In this document: positions 8,059 through 17,256 of the stretch, one piece after another | Numbering within the stretch: position 1 is the stretch's first letter | How the letters are laid out: the number at the start of each line of letters is the position of its first letter | Assembly (NCBI GenBank): GCA_024397995.1 | Contig: CP073746.1 | Coordinates: 3,470,001-3,534,000 of the forward strand | DNA: 64,000 bases | DNA from: a bacterium SCSIO 12827 | GTDB taxonomy: Bacteria; Pseudomonadota; Alphaproteobacteria; Rhodospirillales; Casp-alpha2 | Reading direction: 5' to 3' | Made by a program: the position numbers and the translations under genes | Notes under the pieces: generated by a model | Databases searched by the model: none | What the model was told of the DNA's origin: nothing | Seen by the model: the letters and a program-made list of their open reading frames with translations, nothing else

Positions 8059-9648
8059 TCAGGCGCTCTGCGCCAGATCCTCGCCCTTGAGCGCCCGGTC
8101 GATCAGGGCGACCGTTTCATTGACGCCGTAAAGCGCGATGAAGGAGCCCATGCGGGGGCCCTGGGACTGGCCGAGCAGGGTTTCATAAAGCGCCTTGAAC
8201 CAGTCGCGCAGGTTCTCGAACCCGTGACGCTTGCCGACCTCGTAGACCTGGGTCTGCAACTCTTCGGCTTCGGCCGTCGCGTCCATGGCCTTGAGCGTGT
8301 CGGCCAGGTCCTGAAGGGCCGCGCGTTCGGTTTCCGTCGGCGGACGGTAGACCTTGGCCGGCTTGATGAAATCCCGATAGTAGGCGATGGCCGTGCCGAC
8401 CAGCCCGTCGATGAACGGCGCGTTTTCCGCCGTCAGGTCCGGGCGGTAGCGTGAAATGAAATGCCAGAGCACGTCCTTGTCCTCGGTCCCGCACACGCCC
8501 GCGAGGTTCAGGAGGATCGAATAGCTGAGCGCCGCCTGGGGGGCGGGCGGATTGCCGGAATGGATGTGCCAGACCGGATTGGCGAGCTTCTGCGCGTCGT
8601 CCTGGCCCGGATAGGCGGAGAGGTGCGACAGATAGTCGTCGACGTTCTTGGGAATGACGTCGAAATGCAGGCGCTTGGCCGTCTTGGGCTTCTGGAACAT
8701 GAACAGGGACAGGCTTTCCGGCGGCGCGTAGGCCAGCCATTCTTCCATGGTCAGGCCGTTGCCGCGGGATTTGGAAATCTTCTCGCCGTTTTCATCGAGG
8801 AATAGCTCATACGTGAAGCCCTTGGGCGGCTTGCCGCCCAGGATGCGGCAGATAGCGCCCGACTGCTTCACGGATTCGATCAGATCCTTGCCCGACATTT
8901 CGTAATCGACGCCCAGCGCCGTCCAACGCATGGCCCAGTCGGGCTTCCACTGCAGTTTGCAATGGCCGCCGGTGACAGGGGTTTCAAGCTTCTCACCGTC
9001 TTCGTTTTCGTAAACGATGGTGCCGGCATCGGGGTTGGTTTCCAACACGGGGGCCAACAGCACGCGCCCGGTCTTGGGACAAACAGGCAGGAAGGGGCTG
9101 TAAGTCACGCGCCGTTCTTCGCCCAGCGTCGGGATGATGACCTTCATTACCGCGTCATAACGTTGCAGCAGGGTCAGCAGCGTGGCATCGAAATCCCCCG
9201 CCTTGTAGCACTCGGTCGAGCTTTTGAATTCGTAGTCGAAGCCGAAGCCGTCAAGAAACGCGCGCAGCCGCGCGTTGTTGTGATGGCCCATGCTTTCGTG
9301 GGTGCCGAAGGGATCGGGGATCGAGGTCAGGGGCTTGCCCAGGTTTTCCGTCAACATGTCCTGGTTGGGCAGGTTTTCCGGCACCTTCCTGAGCCCGTCC
9401 ATATCGTCCGAGAACGCGAACAGCTTGGTCGGCATGCCGGTCAGGATTTCGAAGGCGTGGCGCACCATCGTCGTGCGCGCGACCTCGCCGAAGGTGCCGA
9501 TGTGCGGCAGGCCCGACGGGCCGTAGCCCGTTTCGAACAGCACATAGCCCTTTTCCGGCAGCTTGCCGCCGAGCTGTTTCAGCAGCTCGCGGGCCTCGGC
9601 AAAGGGCCAGGCGTTGGCGTTTTCGGCGATGTCGCGCAGATCGGTCAT
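8059..9648 (-). CDS. lysK: Lysyl-tRNA synthetase, class I (LysK)
   Basis: 529 residues. Class I signatures are clear: the HIGH-type motif within '[13 protein letters not shown]' (HIG at 49-51) and the KMSKS-type loop '[17 protein letters not shown]'. It charges tRNA-Lys with lysine in the cytoplasm. Alphaproteobacteria characteristically use the archaeal-type class I LysRS instead of the class II enzyme, so this is also a taxonomic marker. It lies 67 nt downstream of gshA on the same strand and may be co-transcribed with rsmE-gshA. Confidence 0.95.
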   Translation of the reverse strand: MTDLRDIAENANAWPFAEARELLKQLGGKLPEKGYVLFETGYGPSGLPHIGTFGEVARTTMVRHAFEILTGMPTKLFAFSDDMDGLRKVPENLPNQDMLTENLGKPLTSIPDPFGTHESMGHHNNARLRAFLDGFGFDYEFKSSTECYKAGDFDATLLTLLQRYDAVMKVIIPTLGEERRVTYSPFLPVCPKTGRVLLAPVLETNPDAGTIVYENEDGEKLETPVTGGHCKLQWKPDWAMRWTALGVDYEMSGKDLIESVKQSGAICRILGGKPPKGFTYELFLDENGEKISKSRGNGLTMEEWLAYAPPESLSLFMFQKPKTAKRLHFDVIPKNVDDYLSHLSAYPGQDDAQKLANPVWHIHSGNPPAPQAALSYSILLNLAGVCGTEDKDVLWHFISRYRPDLTAENAPFIDGLVGTAIAYYRDFIKPAKVYRPPTETERAALQDLADTLKAMDATAEAEELQTQVYEVGKRHGFENLRDWFKALYETLLGQSQGPRMGSFIALYGVNETVALIDRALKGEDLAQSA

Positions 9649-9715
9649 GGGTCGGGTCTCTCGGGCGGAATGGAGCGGGAACCTAACCCCGCGCCCCGCC
9701 CGGGGGCAAGCAAAG

Positions 9716-11083
9716 TTAGTAGGCGTACTCCGTGAACACAGGATCGATGTTGCCCTTCCAGCGGCGTTCGTAAGCGACCAGAAGCTCCTCGGCCTGGGTC
9801 ATGCCGGAATCGCAGATCTGGTGCATGGGCTTCAGGAAATGGCTTTCGTCCAGGCCGACGGCGTCGAGACGGGCCCGGTTCTTCAGCCCCTGGCGGGCGA
9901 TGCACAGGACTTCGCAGGCGATGTCCTTGACCTGCTTGTCGCGGAACGAGGTCTTCAGCGCCGTCTTGGGCACGTCCCGGCGCATGGCCTCGCGCTCGTC
10001 CTCGGTCCAGTCCTTGACCAGGTCCCAGGCGGCGTCGCGGGCTTCGGTATCGTACAGCAGCCCGACCCAGAAGGCCGACAGTGCGCACAGCCGGGCCCAA
10101 GGCCCACCGTCGGCACCGCGCATTTCCAGGAAGGTCTTGAGCCGCACCTCGGGGAAGGCCGTGGTCATGTGGTCTTCCCAGTCCTTCATGGTCGGCAGTT
10201 CACCCGGCAGGGCCGGCAGCCGGCCCGCCATGAAATCGCGGAACGACTGCCCGGCGGCATTGATATAGGTGCCGTCGCGGTAGACGAAGTACATGGGCAC
10301 GTCGAGGATGTAGTCGACATATTGTTCGAACCCGAAGCCGTCCTCGAACACGAAGGGCAGAGTGCCGCAGCGGTCGGGGTCGACGTCGGTCCAGATGTGG
10401 GAGCGGTAGGACAGGAAGCCGTTGGGCTTGCCGTGGCGGAACGGCGAATTGGCCCAAAGCGCCGTGGCGATCGGCTGCAGCGCCAGGGCGACGCGGAACA
10501 TCTGGCGCATCACCGCTTCGGAATTGAAGTCCAGGTTGACCTGCACGGTGCAGGTCGACTGCATCATCTCAAGCCCCAGGGAACCCTTGGTCGGCATGTA
10601 TTCCCGCATGATCGCGTAGCGGCCCTTGGGCATCCAGGGCATGTCTTCGCGCGTCCATTTCGGATTGTAGCCCAATCCCAAGAACCCGATGCCGAGCTCA
10701 CTGGCCACGTTTTTCACCTGTTTCAGATGCTCCGTCACCTCGCCGCAGGTCTGGTGGATGGTTTCCACAGGTGCCCCCGACAATTCGAGCTGCCCCGCCG
10801 GTTCAAGCGAAATCGAACTGCGGTCCGGCTTCGACAGGGCGATGACGTTGCCTTTCTCCAGCACCGGGGTCCAGCCGAAGCGGGTCAAGGCGTCGAGCAT
10901 CTGGCGCACGCCCGGCTCCCCATCATAAGTCAGCGGACGCAGGGTCTTCAGATCGTAGGCGAATTTTTCGTGTTCCGTGCCGATCCGCCAGTCGCGCGCG
11001 GGCTTACAGCCCGCTTCCAGATATTCGACCAGGGTGGCCTTGTCGGTAATGGGCTGGGACTTGGGGGAACTGTCATTGGCCAT
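9716..11083 (-). CDS. gshA: Glutamate-cysteine ligase (plant/proteobacterial GCS2 type)
   Basis: 455 residues from the ATG at 11083, where the N terminus '[20 protein letters not shown]' lines up with other members; an ATG 60 nt further upstream is possible but adds an unlikely leader. Signature segments: '[13 protein letters not shown]' (ATP/glutamate site), '[11 protein letters not shown]', '[13 protein letters not shown]' and '[11 protein letters not shown]'. It makes gamma-glutamylcysteine, the first step of glutathione synthesis. It follows rsmE and precedes lysK on the same strand. Confidence 0.93.
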   Translation of the reverse strand: MANDSSPKSQPITDKATLVEYLEAGCKPARDWRIGTEHEKFAYDLKTLRPLTYDGEPGVRQMLDALTRFGWTPVLEKGNVIALSKPDRSSISLEPAGQLELSGAPVETIHQTCGEVTEHLKQVKNVASELGIGFLGLGYNPKWTREDMPWMPKGRYAIMREYMPTKGSLGLEMMQSTCTVQVNLDFNSEAVMRQMFRVALALQPIATALWANSPFRHGKPNGFLSYRSHIWTDVDPDRCGTLPFVFEDGFGFEQYVDYILDVPMYFVYRDGTYINAAGQSFRDFMAGRLPALPGELPTMKDWEDHMTTAFPEVRLKTFLEMRGADGGPWARLCALSAFWVGLLYDTEARDAAWDLVKDWTEDEREAMRRDVPKTALKTSFRDKQVKDIACEVLCIARQGLKNRARLDAVGLDESHFLKPMHQICDSGMTQAEELLVAYERRWKGNIDPVFTEYAY

Positions 11084-11155
11084 GGCCGGGTCTTTCGTCG
11101 TTGGAGGGAATGGCGGCAAGAAGGAGAAGAAAAGGTCCGCCATTCCTATATTTGG

Positions 11156-11881
11156 TCAGGTCCAGTCGCCTACAACCGCCTGCCATACGGAAAGGGCGGC
11201 AAGGCAGGCCGTTTCGGCGCGCAGGATGCGGGGACCCAGCGTAACCGAGGTGATGAAGGGAAGCTTAGCAAACCTGTCAAGTTCCCGCGCCTGAAAGCCG
11301 CCTTCCGGGCCGACCAAAAATCCGACCGCCGCGCCCGCGGTCGCGGCAACGGCCGCAAGGGGGGCGCCGCCCCCGGTCTCGTCCAGGACGAACAGGGGCC
11401 GATCCTGGGGCCAATCGGCCAGCAGAGTATCAAGATCGGTCATGTCTGAAACCGCGGGCAGGGTCAAGCGCTCGCATTGTTCCGCCGCCTCGACCGCCTG
11501 GGCGCGGAGGCGCTCCGTATTCGTGCGCCCGGTCTGGGTATTGGCCGTGGCGACGGGCATCAGGCGCGATGCGCCCAGTTCCGTCGCCTTTTGGATGATG
11601 AAATCGGTGCCGGTCTTCTTCACCGGCGCGAAGGCGAGCCAGGGGCCCGCAGCTTCGGTCTGGTCGCGGTTTTTTTCCCGGATGGTCATCTCGGCCGCGC
11701 GTTTGTCCATGCGCGCGATCTCGGCCCGCCATTCGCCGTCACGGCCATTGAACAGCAGGACCGGATCGCCGACACCTAAGCGCATGACCCGGCCCAGGTA
11801 ATGGGCTTGGTCGGCCGTCGCCTCGACGGCGGCGCCGGCCCCAAGGGGGCTGTCGACGTAGAGGCGGATCCCTGCCGCCAT
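11156..11881 (-). CDS. rsmE: 16S rRNA m3U1498 methyltransferase RsmE
   Basis: 241 residues, a SPOUT-class methyltransferase. The C-terminal knot is plain: 'FLVGPEGGFQARELD' and 'VTLGPRILRAETACLAAL' bind SAM, and the N-terminal PUA-like part begins 'MAAGIRLYVDSPL'. It methylates N3 of U1498 in 16S rRNA. It is divergent from ubiA, with about 50 nt between the chosen starts, and runs toward gshA. Confidence 0.93.
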   Translation of the reverse strand: MAAGIRLYVDSPLGAGAAVEATADQAHYLGRVMRLGVGDPVLLFNGRDGEWRAEIARMDKRAAEMTIREKNRDQTEAAGPWLAFAPVKKTGTDFIIQKATELGASRLMPVATANTQTGRTNTERLRAQAVEAAEQCERLTLPAVSDMTDLDTLLADWPQDRPLFVLDETGGGAPLAAVAATAGAAVGFLVGPEGGFQARELDRFAKLPFITSVTLGPRILRAETACLAALSVWQAVVGDWT

Positions 11882-11932
11882 GGCGCTTTTCCCCTTTGAA
11901 TGTCGCGGGTCCCGCCCCTATTACTTGAGGCC

Positions 11933-12862
11933 ATGGATGAACGACAACAAGTTTCGGCCTCGGACATTCCGCCGCAAAGCTGGATTGACCGAGTCCCGGG
12001 GGAAGGCCTCAGGCCATATCTGCGCCTCGCGCGCCTGGACCGGCCGATCGGCACCTGGCTGCTGCTGCTGCCCTGCTGGTGGGCGACGGCGATGGCCGCA
12101 CCGGGCTGGCCCGACCCCTGGTTCATGGCTCTGTTCGCCGTGGGGGCCCTGGTCATGCGGGGGGCGGGCTGCACCATCAACGACATCGCCGACCGGGATA
12201 TCGACAAAAAGGTCGCGCGCACGGCCGATCGGCCCATCACGTCCGGCCAGATCTCGGTCGTCCAGGCGCTGGCGTTCCTGGCCCTGCAGCTTGGAATTGG
12301 GCTCGCCGTGCTGCTGCAATTCAACACCTATACGGTGACCTTGGGAGCAGCGTCGCTGCTCCTGGTCGCCCTCTATCCCTTCGCCAAGCGGGTCACCTAT
12401 TGGCCGCAGTTCGTGCTCGGCCTGACTTTCAATTGGGGCGCGCTGGTCGGATGGGCCGCGGTGACGGGCGGGCTGGAGGCCCCGGCGGTACTGCTTTACG
12501 CCGCGGGCCTGCTGTGGACGATGGGCTACGACACCATCTATGCCCATCAGGACAAGGAAGACGACGTCCTGGTCGGCGTCAAGTCGACGGCCTTAAAGTT
12601 TGGTGATGCGACCCGCCCCTGGCTGGCCGCGTTCTACGGCGGCACGATCACCCTGCTGGCGGCGGCGGGCGTGCACGCGGCCCTGCACCCGATTTATTTC
12701 GCGGGTTTGGCCGTGGCAGGACTGCATCTCACCTGGCAGGTGCGCAGCCTCGATCTCGATAATGCCAAGGTCTGCCTGGCGCGGTTCAAGTCGAACCGGG
12801 ATTTCGGGCTGATCGTGCTGGCCGCCATCATCGCCGGGCGGCTTCTTTCCGCCGCCGGCTGA
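11933..12862 (+). CDS. ubiA: 4-hydroxybenzoate polyprenyltransferase UbiA
   Basis: 309 residues from the ATG at 11933, preceded closely by GAGG; an upstream in-frame ATG at 11900 has no ribosome site. The two aspartate-rich motifs that hold the Mg-diphosphate are present: 'NDIADRDIDKKVARTADRP' and 'YDTIYAHQDKEDD'. Eight or nine hydrophobic helices make it an integral membrane enzyme that prenylates 4-hydroxybenzoate in ubiquinone synthesis. A ubiD-family gene lies 3 kb downstream. Its last 35 nt overlap the end of the opposing small gene. Confidence 0.93.
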   Translation: MDERQQVSASDIPPQSWIDRVPGEGLRPYLRLARLDRPIGTWLLLLPCWWATAMAAPGWPDPWFMALFAVGALVMRGAGCTINDIADRDIDKKVARTADRPITSGQISVVQALAFLALQLGIGLAVLLQFNTYTVTLGAASLLLVALYPFAKRVTYWPQFVLGLTFNWGALVGWAAVTGGLEAPAVLLYAAGLLWTMGYDTIYAHQDKEDDVLVGVKSTALKFGDATRPWLAAFYGGTITLLAAAGVHAALHPIYFAGLAVAGLHLTWQVRSLDLDNAKVCLARFKSNRDFGLIVLAAIIAGRLLSAAG

Positions 12863-13235
12863 GGCATCGGTAGAACTGCCAAGGCGTCAAAACCCAAGGT
12901 TCCTGCAGGCCAAGCACCCGCTTGACCGCCTCGACACAAGTATAGGGCCGCCAGGCCTGGGCGCGGGGCGGCGGCATGTGGGGCCGCGCCAAACGCAATC
13001 GGCAGCCCCGGCGGCGGAACACGCGCAACAGGCCCAGCAGCGGATAGGCCCCGATCGCCGAAGCGAAGGTGTAATGGGCCATGGGATCGTAATAGAGCCA
13101 ATTGCCCTGCGTGCGCAGCAGCACGAAGCAGTGACGAAACCCGGGCTTCAGCAGGCGCAACCAGGGCAGGGTCGCCCGCCCGGTGAAGGCGACCACGGCC
13201 AGATCCGGGCCGGCCAGGACCTTGTCGTCGCTCAT
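12828..13235 (-). CDS. Small protein with possible permuted NlpC/P60-like His...Cys arrangement, downstream of a LexA box
   Basis: 135 residues. The ATG at 13235 overlaps the stop of the preceding gene as ATGA, so the pair is translationally coupled. I do not recognise a named family. The protein has 'GFRHCFVLL' near residue 35 followed by 'WLYYDPM', and 'YTCVEAVKRVLGL' near residue 95. A histidine at the start of a strand followed later by a cysteine at the start of a helix is the arrangement of permuted NlpC/P60 (papain-like) peptidases, so a hydrolase fold is possible; this is inference from pattern only. It is expected to be expressed with the upstream gene from the promoter carrying the LexA box. 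Its 3' end overlaps the 3' end of ubiA. Confidence 0.6.
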   Translation of the reverse strand: MSDDKVLAGPDLAVVAFTGRATLPWLRLLKPGFRHCFVLLRTQGNWLYYDPMAHYTFASAIGAYPLLGLLRVFRRRGCRLRLARPHMPPPRAQAWRPYTCVEAVKRVLGLQEPWVLTPWQFYRCLSRRRKEAARR

Positions 13236-13594
13236 GCCAGGATGCCCTTGCGGCGCAGCACCGTCGTCATGCGGTCGAGGGCTTCGTCCCACAGGCGGGC
13301 GGGCCAGGCCTCGTCGCGCAGGCGGGCGTCGGGGGGGCGATCACGGGCGCCGAATTCCAACAAGGTGCGCAGATGCAGCGCCTTAAGCACCCGCGCCCGC
13401 ACCAGGGAGACGGCGGCAAGGTAGACGTCGTCGGCTTCGCACGGTCGGGCCATGCCGCCGCCACCCTCAAACCGCTGGCCGTCGCGTCGCGCCCGATGGG
13501 CGCGCATGAACCAGAACCAGGCCTCTTCCGCCGTGTCGAAGGGCCGGACCGCGCCGGCGGGCTGGGGGCGCGGGAAATAGCGTTTGCGTTTCAC
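13232..13594 (-). CDS. Unrecognised 120-residue protein, first gene of a predicted SOS-controlled pair
   Basis: The GTG at 13594 is preferred because AAGGAGG lies about 8 nt upstream; the frame is open further up but that stretch is promoter. The protein is basic at the N terminus ('KRKRYFPRPQPAG'), then has 'FDTAEEAWFWFMRAHRARRDG' type aromatic/charged helix, and ends in a helical segment. No catalytic motif is seen and I cannot name it. It is followed with a 4-nt overlap by the 135-residue gene. Upstream lie a perfect TTGACA -35 and a LexA box, so DNA damage control of both genes is likely. Confidence 0.65.
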   Translation of the reverse strand: MKRKRYFPRPQPAGAVRPFDTAEEAWFWFMRAHRARRDGQRFEGGGGMARPCEADDVYLAAVSLVRARVLKALHLRTLLEFGARDRPPDARLRDEAWPARLWDEALDRMTTVLRRKGILA

Positions 13595-13627
13595 GGGGGC
13601 GGCCTCCTTACGGCTTGAAATAGAAAA

Positions 13628-13642
13628 GAACATTTCAAGAAC
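13628..13642 (-). promoter_or_regulatory. LexA (SOS) box, GTTC-N7-GTTC
   Basis: Read on the minus strand the sequence is GTTCTTGAAATGTTC, an exact match to the alphaproteobacterial LexA operator GTTC-N7-GTTC. It falls just downstream of the predicted -10 of the 120-residue gene, over the likely transcription start, the usual place for repression by LexA. Confidence 0.75.
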
Positions 13643-13648
13643 ATATAC

Positions 13649-13677
13649 AAATAACCAGTCTAAAATTCCCATGTCAA
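13649..13677 (-). promoter_or_regulatory. Predicted sigma-70-type promoter of the LexA-box gene pair
   Basis: Minus strand: a perfect -35 hexamer TTGACA (13677-13672) and, after 17 nt, TTATTT (13654-13649) as a weak -10. The LexA box begins 6 nt further on. The -10 is poor, so the exact spacing could be 17 or 18. Confidence 0.55.
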
Positions 13678-13771
13678 TAATTTTTAAGGTTGATTTTCCT
13701 ATATATCTTGCGAACCCATCTCACCTCAAAATCGGCTCTCTATGACGATTCGCTATGGAAATTGGCCACAA

Positions 13772-13784
13772 ATTGTAAGACAAT
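13772..13784. promoter_or_regulatory. Inverted repeat, likely autoregulatory operator of the S24 repressor
   Basis: ATTGTAAGACAAT is a perfect inverted repeat (5-nt arms, 3-nt centre) ending 6 nt before the ATG of the S24-type repressor gene. Repressors of this class commonly bind such short dyads in their own control region. Binding is inferred from position only. Confidence 0.45.
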
Positions 13785-13790
13785 GTTCCC

Positions 13791-14423
13791 ATGTTGCGGC
13801 ATTCAAGCGTATGGCATGCAGTTGACCGGCTGGCCCGCGAACATGGCCTGTCGACCTCCGGGCTTGCCCGCAAGGCCGGCCTTGATCCCACCACCTTCAA
13901 CAAGAGCAAGCGCACGACACGCGACGGCAAGCTGCGCTGGCCGTCGACGGAAAGCATCGCCAAGATTCTGCAGGCCACGGGGGCCAGCCTGTCGGAATGG
14001 GTGTCCTACGTGGACGAGACCGAAGGTGGCGGCGTCTACCGCAACGTGCCGCTGATCGGCTTCGCCCAGGCTGGAAATTCAGGGTTCTTCGACGATGCGG
14101 GATACCCCGTGGGCGGCGGCTGGGATGAAATCCCCTTCCCCGGCCTGAACGATCCCAACACCTTCGCCCTGGAAATCAACGGCGACAGCATGGAGCCCGT
14201 GTTCCGTGACGGCGATACCATCATCGTCGCCCCCCATGCCTCGGTCCGGCGCGGCGACCGCGTCGTCGTCAAAACGACGGAGGGCGAGGTCATGGCCAAG
14301 GTGCTGATCCGCCGCACGGCGCGTCACATTGATCTGCAATCCCTGAACCCGGCGCACGAGGACCGGTCCCTGGACCTTGCCCAGGTCGAATGGATTTCCC
14401 GCGTCGTCTGGGCCAGCCAGTAG
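13791..14423 (+). CDS. HTH/peptidase S24 (LexA-CI type) transcriptional repressor
   Basis: 210 residues. Residues about 1-75 form a helix-turn-helix DNA-binding domain ('STSGLARKAGLDPTTFNK'). Residues 85-205 form an S24 self-cleaving domain: probable Ala-Gly cleavage site at 94-95 (FAQAGNSG), catalytic serine 133 in 'NGDSMEP', catalytic lysine 170 in 'GEVMAKVL'. Such repressors are inactivated by RecA-stimulated self-cleavage or act as stress regulators. This is not the housekeeping LexA by its N-terminal domain. It is divergent from a gene pair that carries a LexA box, and a dyad sits right before its start. Confidence 0.85.
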   Translation: MLRHSSVWHAVDRLAREHGLSTSGLARKAGLDPTTFNKSKRTTRDGKLRWPSTESIAKILQATGASLSEWVSYVDETEGGGVYRNVPLIGFAQAGNSGFFDDAGYPVGGGWDEIPFPGLNDPNTFALEINGDSMEPVFRDGDTIIVAPHASVRRGDRVVVKTTEGEVMAKVLIRRTARHIDLQSLNPAHEDRSLDLAQVEWISRVVWASQ

Positions 14424-14505
14424 GCCGCCCCCCCGGGGTAACTTTCCATCAGACGTTGAAATTCCACCACAAATAACTGTAATTACTTGATTTCCCGCCC
14501 CACCC

Positions 14506-14534
14506 TTGGCCTTTCGCCCCCCAAGGGGTATGCT
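14506..14534 (+). promoter_or_regulatory. Predicted promoter of ilvE
   Basis: TTGGCC (14506-14511), 17-nt spacer, TATGCT (14529-14534), about 50 nt before the ilvE start. Matches to consensus are moderate (four of six in each box). Confidence 0.4.
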
Positions 14535-14586
14535 GCATATGCGAAGAGAGTGGCGCTGGCTTTGGGAGTTTTGAAAGGCCGATGCC

Positions 14587-15447
14587 ATGAAATATGGACA
14601 AAGTAGAGGCGGCAACGCCATCAGTTGGGTCGACGGCGAATGGCACGATGACGAGCCCGCCGTCGCGAAGGCGACCGATCACGCCATGTGGCTAGGGTCC
14701 GCCGTGTTCGACGGGGCCCGGTCGATGGCCGGCAAGGTTCCCGATCTGGAAGCCCATTGCGCGCGTGCCATCCAGTCAGCCCGCATCATGGGCATGGCAC
14801 CTGACGTGACGACGGAAGACATCGTCGAGTTGTCCCTTGAAGGCATCCAGCAATTCCCCGACGACGCCCAACTGTACATCTGCCCGCTGTTCTATGCTTC
14901 GGGCGGGTTCGTCGTGCCCGACCCCGCATCGACCCATTTCGTCCTGACGGTGGAAGAATCGACCCTGCCCGCACCGACCGGCTTCAAGGCCTGCCTGTCG
15001 CCGTTCCGCCGCCCGACCGCCGACATGGCGCCGACCGGCGCCAAGGCCGCCTGCCTGTACCCTAACGTGTCGCGCGCCGTGGCCGACGCCAACGAACGTG
15101 GATTCGATACCGGTGTGATGCTCGACCCGGACGGCAACGTGGCCGAATTCTCGTCGGCCAATCTGTTCATGGTGAAAGACGGTGCCGTGCACACGCCGGC
15201 GCCCAACGGCACCTTCCTTGACGGCATCACCCGCCAACGGGTGATCCAACTTCTGCGCGAGGCCGGCATCGAAGTCGTGGAACGCGCGATTAGCTTCGAG
15301 GACCTGCTTGACGCCGACGAACTGTTCGCCACCGGCAACTATTCCAAGGTCATCCCCTGCACCCAGTTGGACGAACGTCCCCTGCGTCCCGGCCCCGTGT
15401 TCCAGAACGCCCGTGACATGTATTTCAGCTTCGCCGAGGCCTGTTAA
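14587..15447 (+). CDS. ilvE: Branched-chain amino acid aminotransferase family protein (class IV PLP)
   Basis: 286 residues. Fold type IV PLP enzyme: 'HAMWLGSAVFDGARSM' near the N terminus, the phosphate-binding region 'AEFSSANLFMVKDG', and 'TFLDGITRQRVIQLLREAGIEV', all typical of the BCAT group. The PLP lysine lies in 'GAKAACLYPN'. It transfers amino groups between leucine, isoleucine or valine and 2-oxoglutarate. The compact length and 'FNGARSM'-like segment are typical of the alphaproteobacterial branch; a D-amino-acid or aminodeoxychorismate role is less likely but not excluded. Confidence 0.82.
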   Translation: MKYGQSRGGNAISWVDGEWHDDEPAVAKATDHAMWLGSAVFDGARSMAGKVPDLEAHCARAIQSARIMGMAPDVTTEDIVELSLEGIQQFPDDAQLYICPLFYASGGFVVPDPASTHFVLTVEESTLPAPTGFKACLSPFRRPTADMAPTGAKAACLYPNVSRAVADANERGFDTGVMLDPDGNVAEFSSANLFMVKDGAVHTPAPNGTFLDGITRQRVIQLLREAGIEVVERAISFEDLLDADELFATGNYSKVIPCTQLDERPLRPGPVFQNARDMYFSFAEAC

Positions 15448-15451
15448 GGCG

Positions 15452-16978
15452 TCATTTCCAGATCGGCTTGCCCGATCCCGGCAGGCCGTAATCAGCCCAT
15501 TTGCGGGTGACCTCATCAATCACGTCATCCGACATGCGGATCTTGCGGCCCCATTCTCGGTGCGTTTCCGCCCCCATCTTGGCCGTCGCGTCGATGCCCA
15601 TCTTGCTGCCCAGCCCCGGTTCGGGCGAGGCGAAATCCAGATAGTCGATGGGCGTGTTCTCGATCATCGTCACGTCGCGGGCCGGATCCACATTGGTCGA
15701 GATCGCCCAGATCACGTCGTTCCAATCGCGGGCGTTGATGTCGTCGTCGACCACGATCACGAACTTGGTGTAGGTGAACTGACGCAGGTAGGACCACACC
15801 CCCATCATGATGCGTTTGGCGTGCCCGGCGTAGGCCTTCTTCATGGAGACCACGGCAACGCGGTAGGAACAGGCCTCGGGCGGCAGCCAGAAATCGACCA
15901 CTTCGGGGAATTGCTGGCGGAACAGGGGTACGAAGACTTCGTTCAGACCTTCGCCCAGGATCGACGGCTCGTCCGGCGGACGGCCCGTATAGGTCGACAG
16001 ATAAATGGGGTCCCGTCGCATGGTGATGGCCGAGACCGTGAAAACGGGGAACGGCTCCACCGAATTGTAATATCCCGTGTGGTCGCCGTAGGGCCCTTCG
16101 TCGCTGTAATCCTCGAGCGAGACATGACCTTCGATGACGATCTCGGCTTCGGCCGGGACCTTCAAGGGCACGGTCTTGCAGTCAACCAGATCGACCCGCT
16201 TGCCGCGCAGCATCCCCGCGAATTGATATTCCGACAGGGTATCCGGCACCGGTGTGACGGCGGCCAGAATGGTGCCCGGATCTGCGCCGATCACGGCGGC
16301 AGCAGGCAGCGGCTCGGGCCGGGTTTCCTTCCACCGGGCGTGATGCTGCGCCCCGCCCCGATGCTTCAGCCACCGCATCAGGGTGGTATTCCGGCCCGTT
16401 ACCTGCATGCGATAGATGCCCAGGTTGAAGCCGTCGCGCTTGTCCCCACCCTTCTGCCCGGCCTGGGGCCCCTGGGTCACGACCAGCGGCCAAGTGATCA
16501 GGGGGGCCGGTTCGCCGGGCCAGCAGGTCTGGATCGGCAGGGCCGCAAGGTCGATATCGTCGCCCTTGAGGACGATTTCCTGGCACGGCGCGGTCTTCAC
16601 CGTTTTCGGCTTCATCGCGACCATGGTTTTCAGCAGCGGCAGCATGTCCATGGCTTGGCGCAGGTTTTCCGGCGGCTCAGGCTGGCGCAGAAAAGCCAGC
16701 GTCTCACCGACCTCGCGCAGTTCCGACGGTTCGCGCTCCATGCCCCAGGCGACGCGCTCCACCGTGCCGAACAGATTGACCAGGACCGGCATGCCGTAAC
16801 CCTTGCCATCACGCCGCACGACGTTCTCGAACAGCACGGCCGGACCGCCCTCGGCGATCAGACGGGTCTGGATTTCCGTCATCTCCAATTCCGGCGACAC
16901 GGGGGTTTTGACGCGCACAAGACGGCCTGCCGGCTCCAGCCGGTTGAAGATAAAATCCCTGAGCGAGGCATAAGCCAT
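15452..16978 (-). CDS. ubiD: UbiD-family prenylated-FMN decarboxylase (3-octaprenyl-4-hydroxybenzoate carboxy-lyase)
   Basis: 508 residues from the ATG at 16978, which has AAGGAA 7 nt upstream; an in-frame ATG 87 nt earlier has none. UbiD hallmarks: '[10 protein letters not shown]', '[19 protein letters not shown]' and '[13 protein letters not shown]'-like '[16 protein letters not shown]' carrying the catalytic Glu/Asp region. It decarboxylates the prenylated 4-hydroxybenzoate made by UbiA, using prenylated FMN from UbiX. The ubiA gene is 2.6 kb away on the other strand. The 278 nt upstream hold no other gene that I can support. Confidence 0.9.
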   Translation of the reverse strand: MAYASLRDFIFNRLEPAGRLVRVKTPVSPELEMTEIQTRLIAEGGPAVLFENVVRRDGKGYGMPVLVNLFGTVERVAWGMEREPSELREVGETLAFLRQPEPPENLRQAMDMLPLLKTMVAMKPKTVKTAPCQEIVLKGDDIDLAALPIQTCWPGEPAPLITWPLVVTQGPQAGQKGGDKRDGFNLGIYRMQVTGRNTTLMRWLKHRGGAQHHARWKETRPEPLPAAAVIGADPGTILAAVTPVPDTLSEYQFAGMLRGKRVDLVDCKTVPLKVPAEAEIVIEGHVSLEDYSDEGPYGDHTGYYNSVEPFPVFTVSAITMRRDPIYLSTYTGRPPDEPSILGEGLNEVFVPLFRQQFPEVVDFWLPPEACSYRVAVVSMKKAYAGHAKRIMMGVWSYLRQFTYTKFVIVVDDDINARDWNDVIWAISTNVDPARDVTMIENTPIDYLDFASPEPGLGSKMGIDATAKMGAETHREWGRKIRMSDDVIDEVTRKWADYGLPGSGKPIWK

Positions 16979-17256
16979 ATGCGGTTTCCTTGTCGCCGGG
17001 GCAGGTTTTTCGGCGCGCGCCGACGTTAGCCGCTGAAACCATGGGGCAAAAGGTGAAATTGCCATCCCTTACGCCAATTCTCCGCCAAACTGCGTTCAGT
17101 TGTCATGAGGGACAAAGGCGGATACCCTTTCCGGTGCCGGTAAATGACATTAACTCCCTATAAACACCGGCAGATTAGGATTTCTAGGGAAGTCCGGTTG
17201 GAGAGGCCGGAAAAATTCCAAGGCACGACGGGAAGTGAAGACCTCATTGGTGAAAC

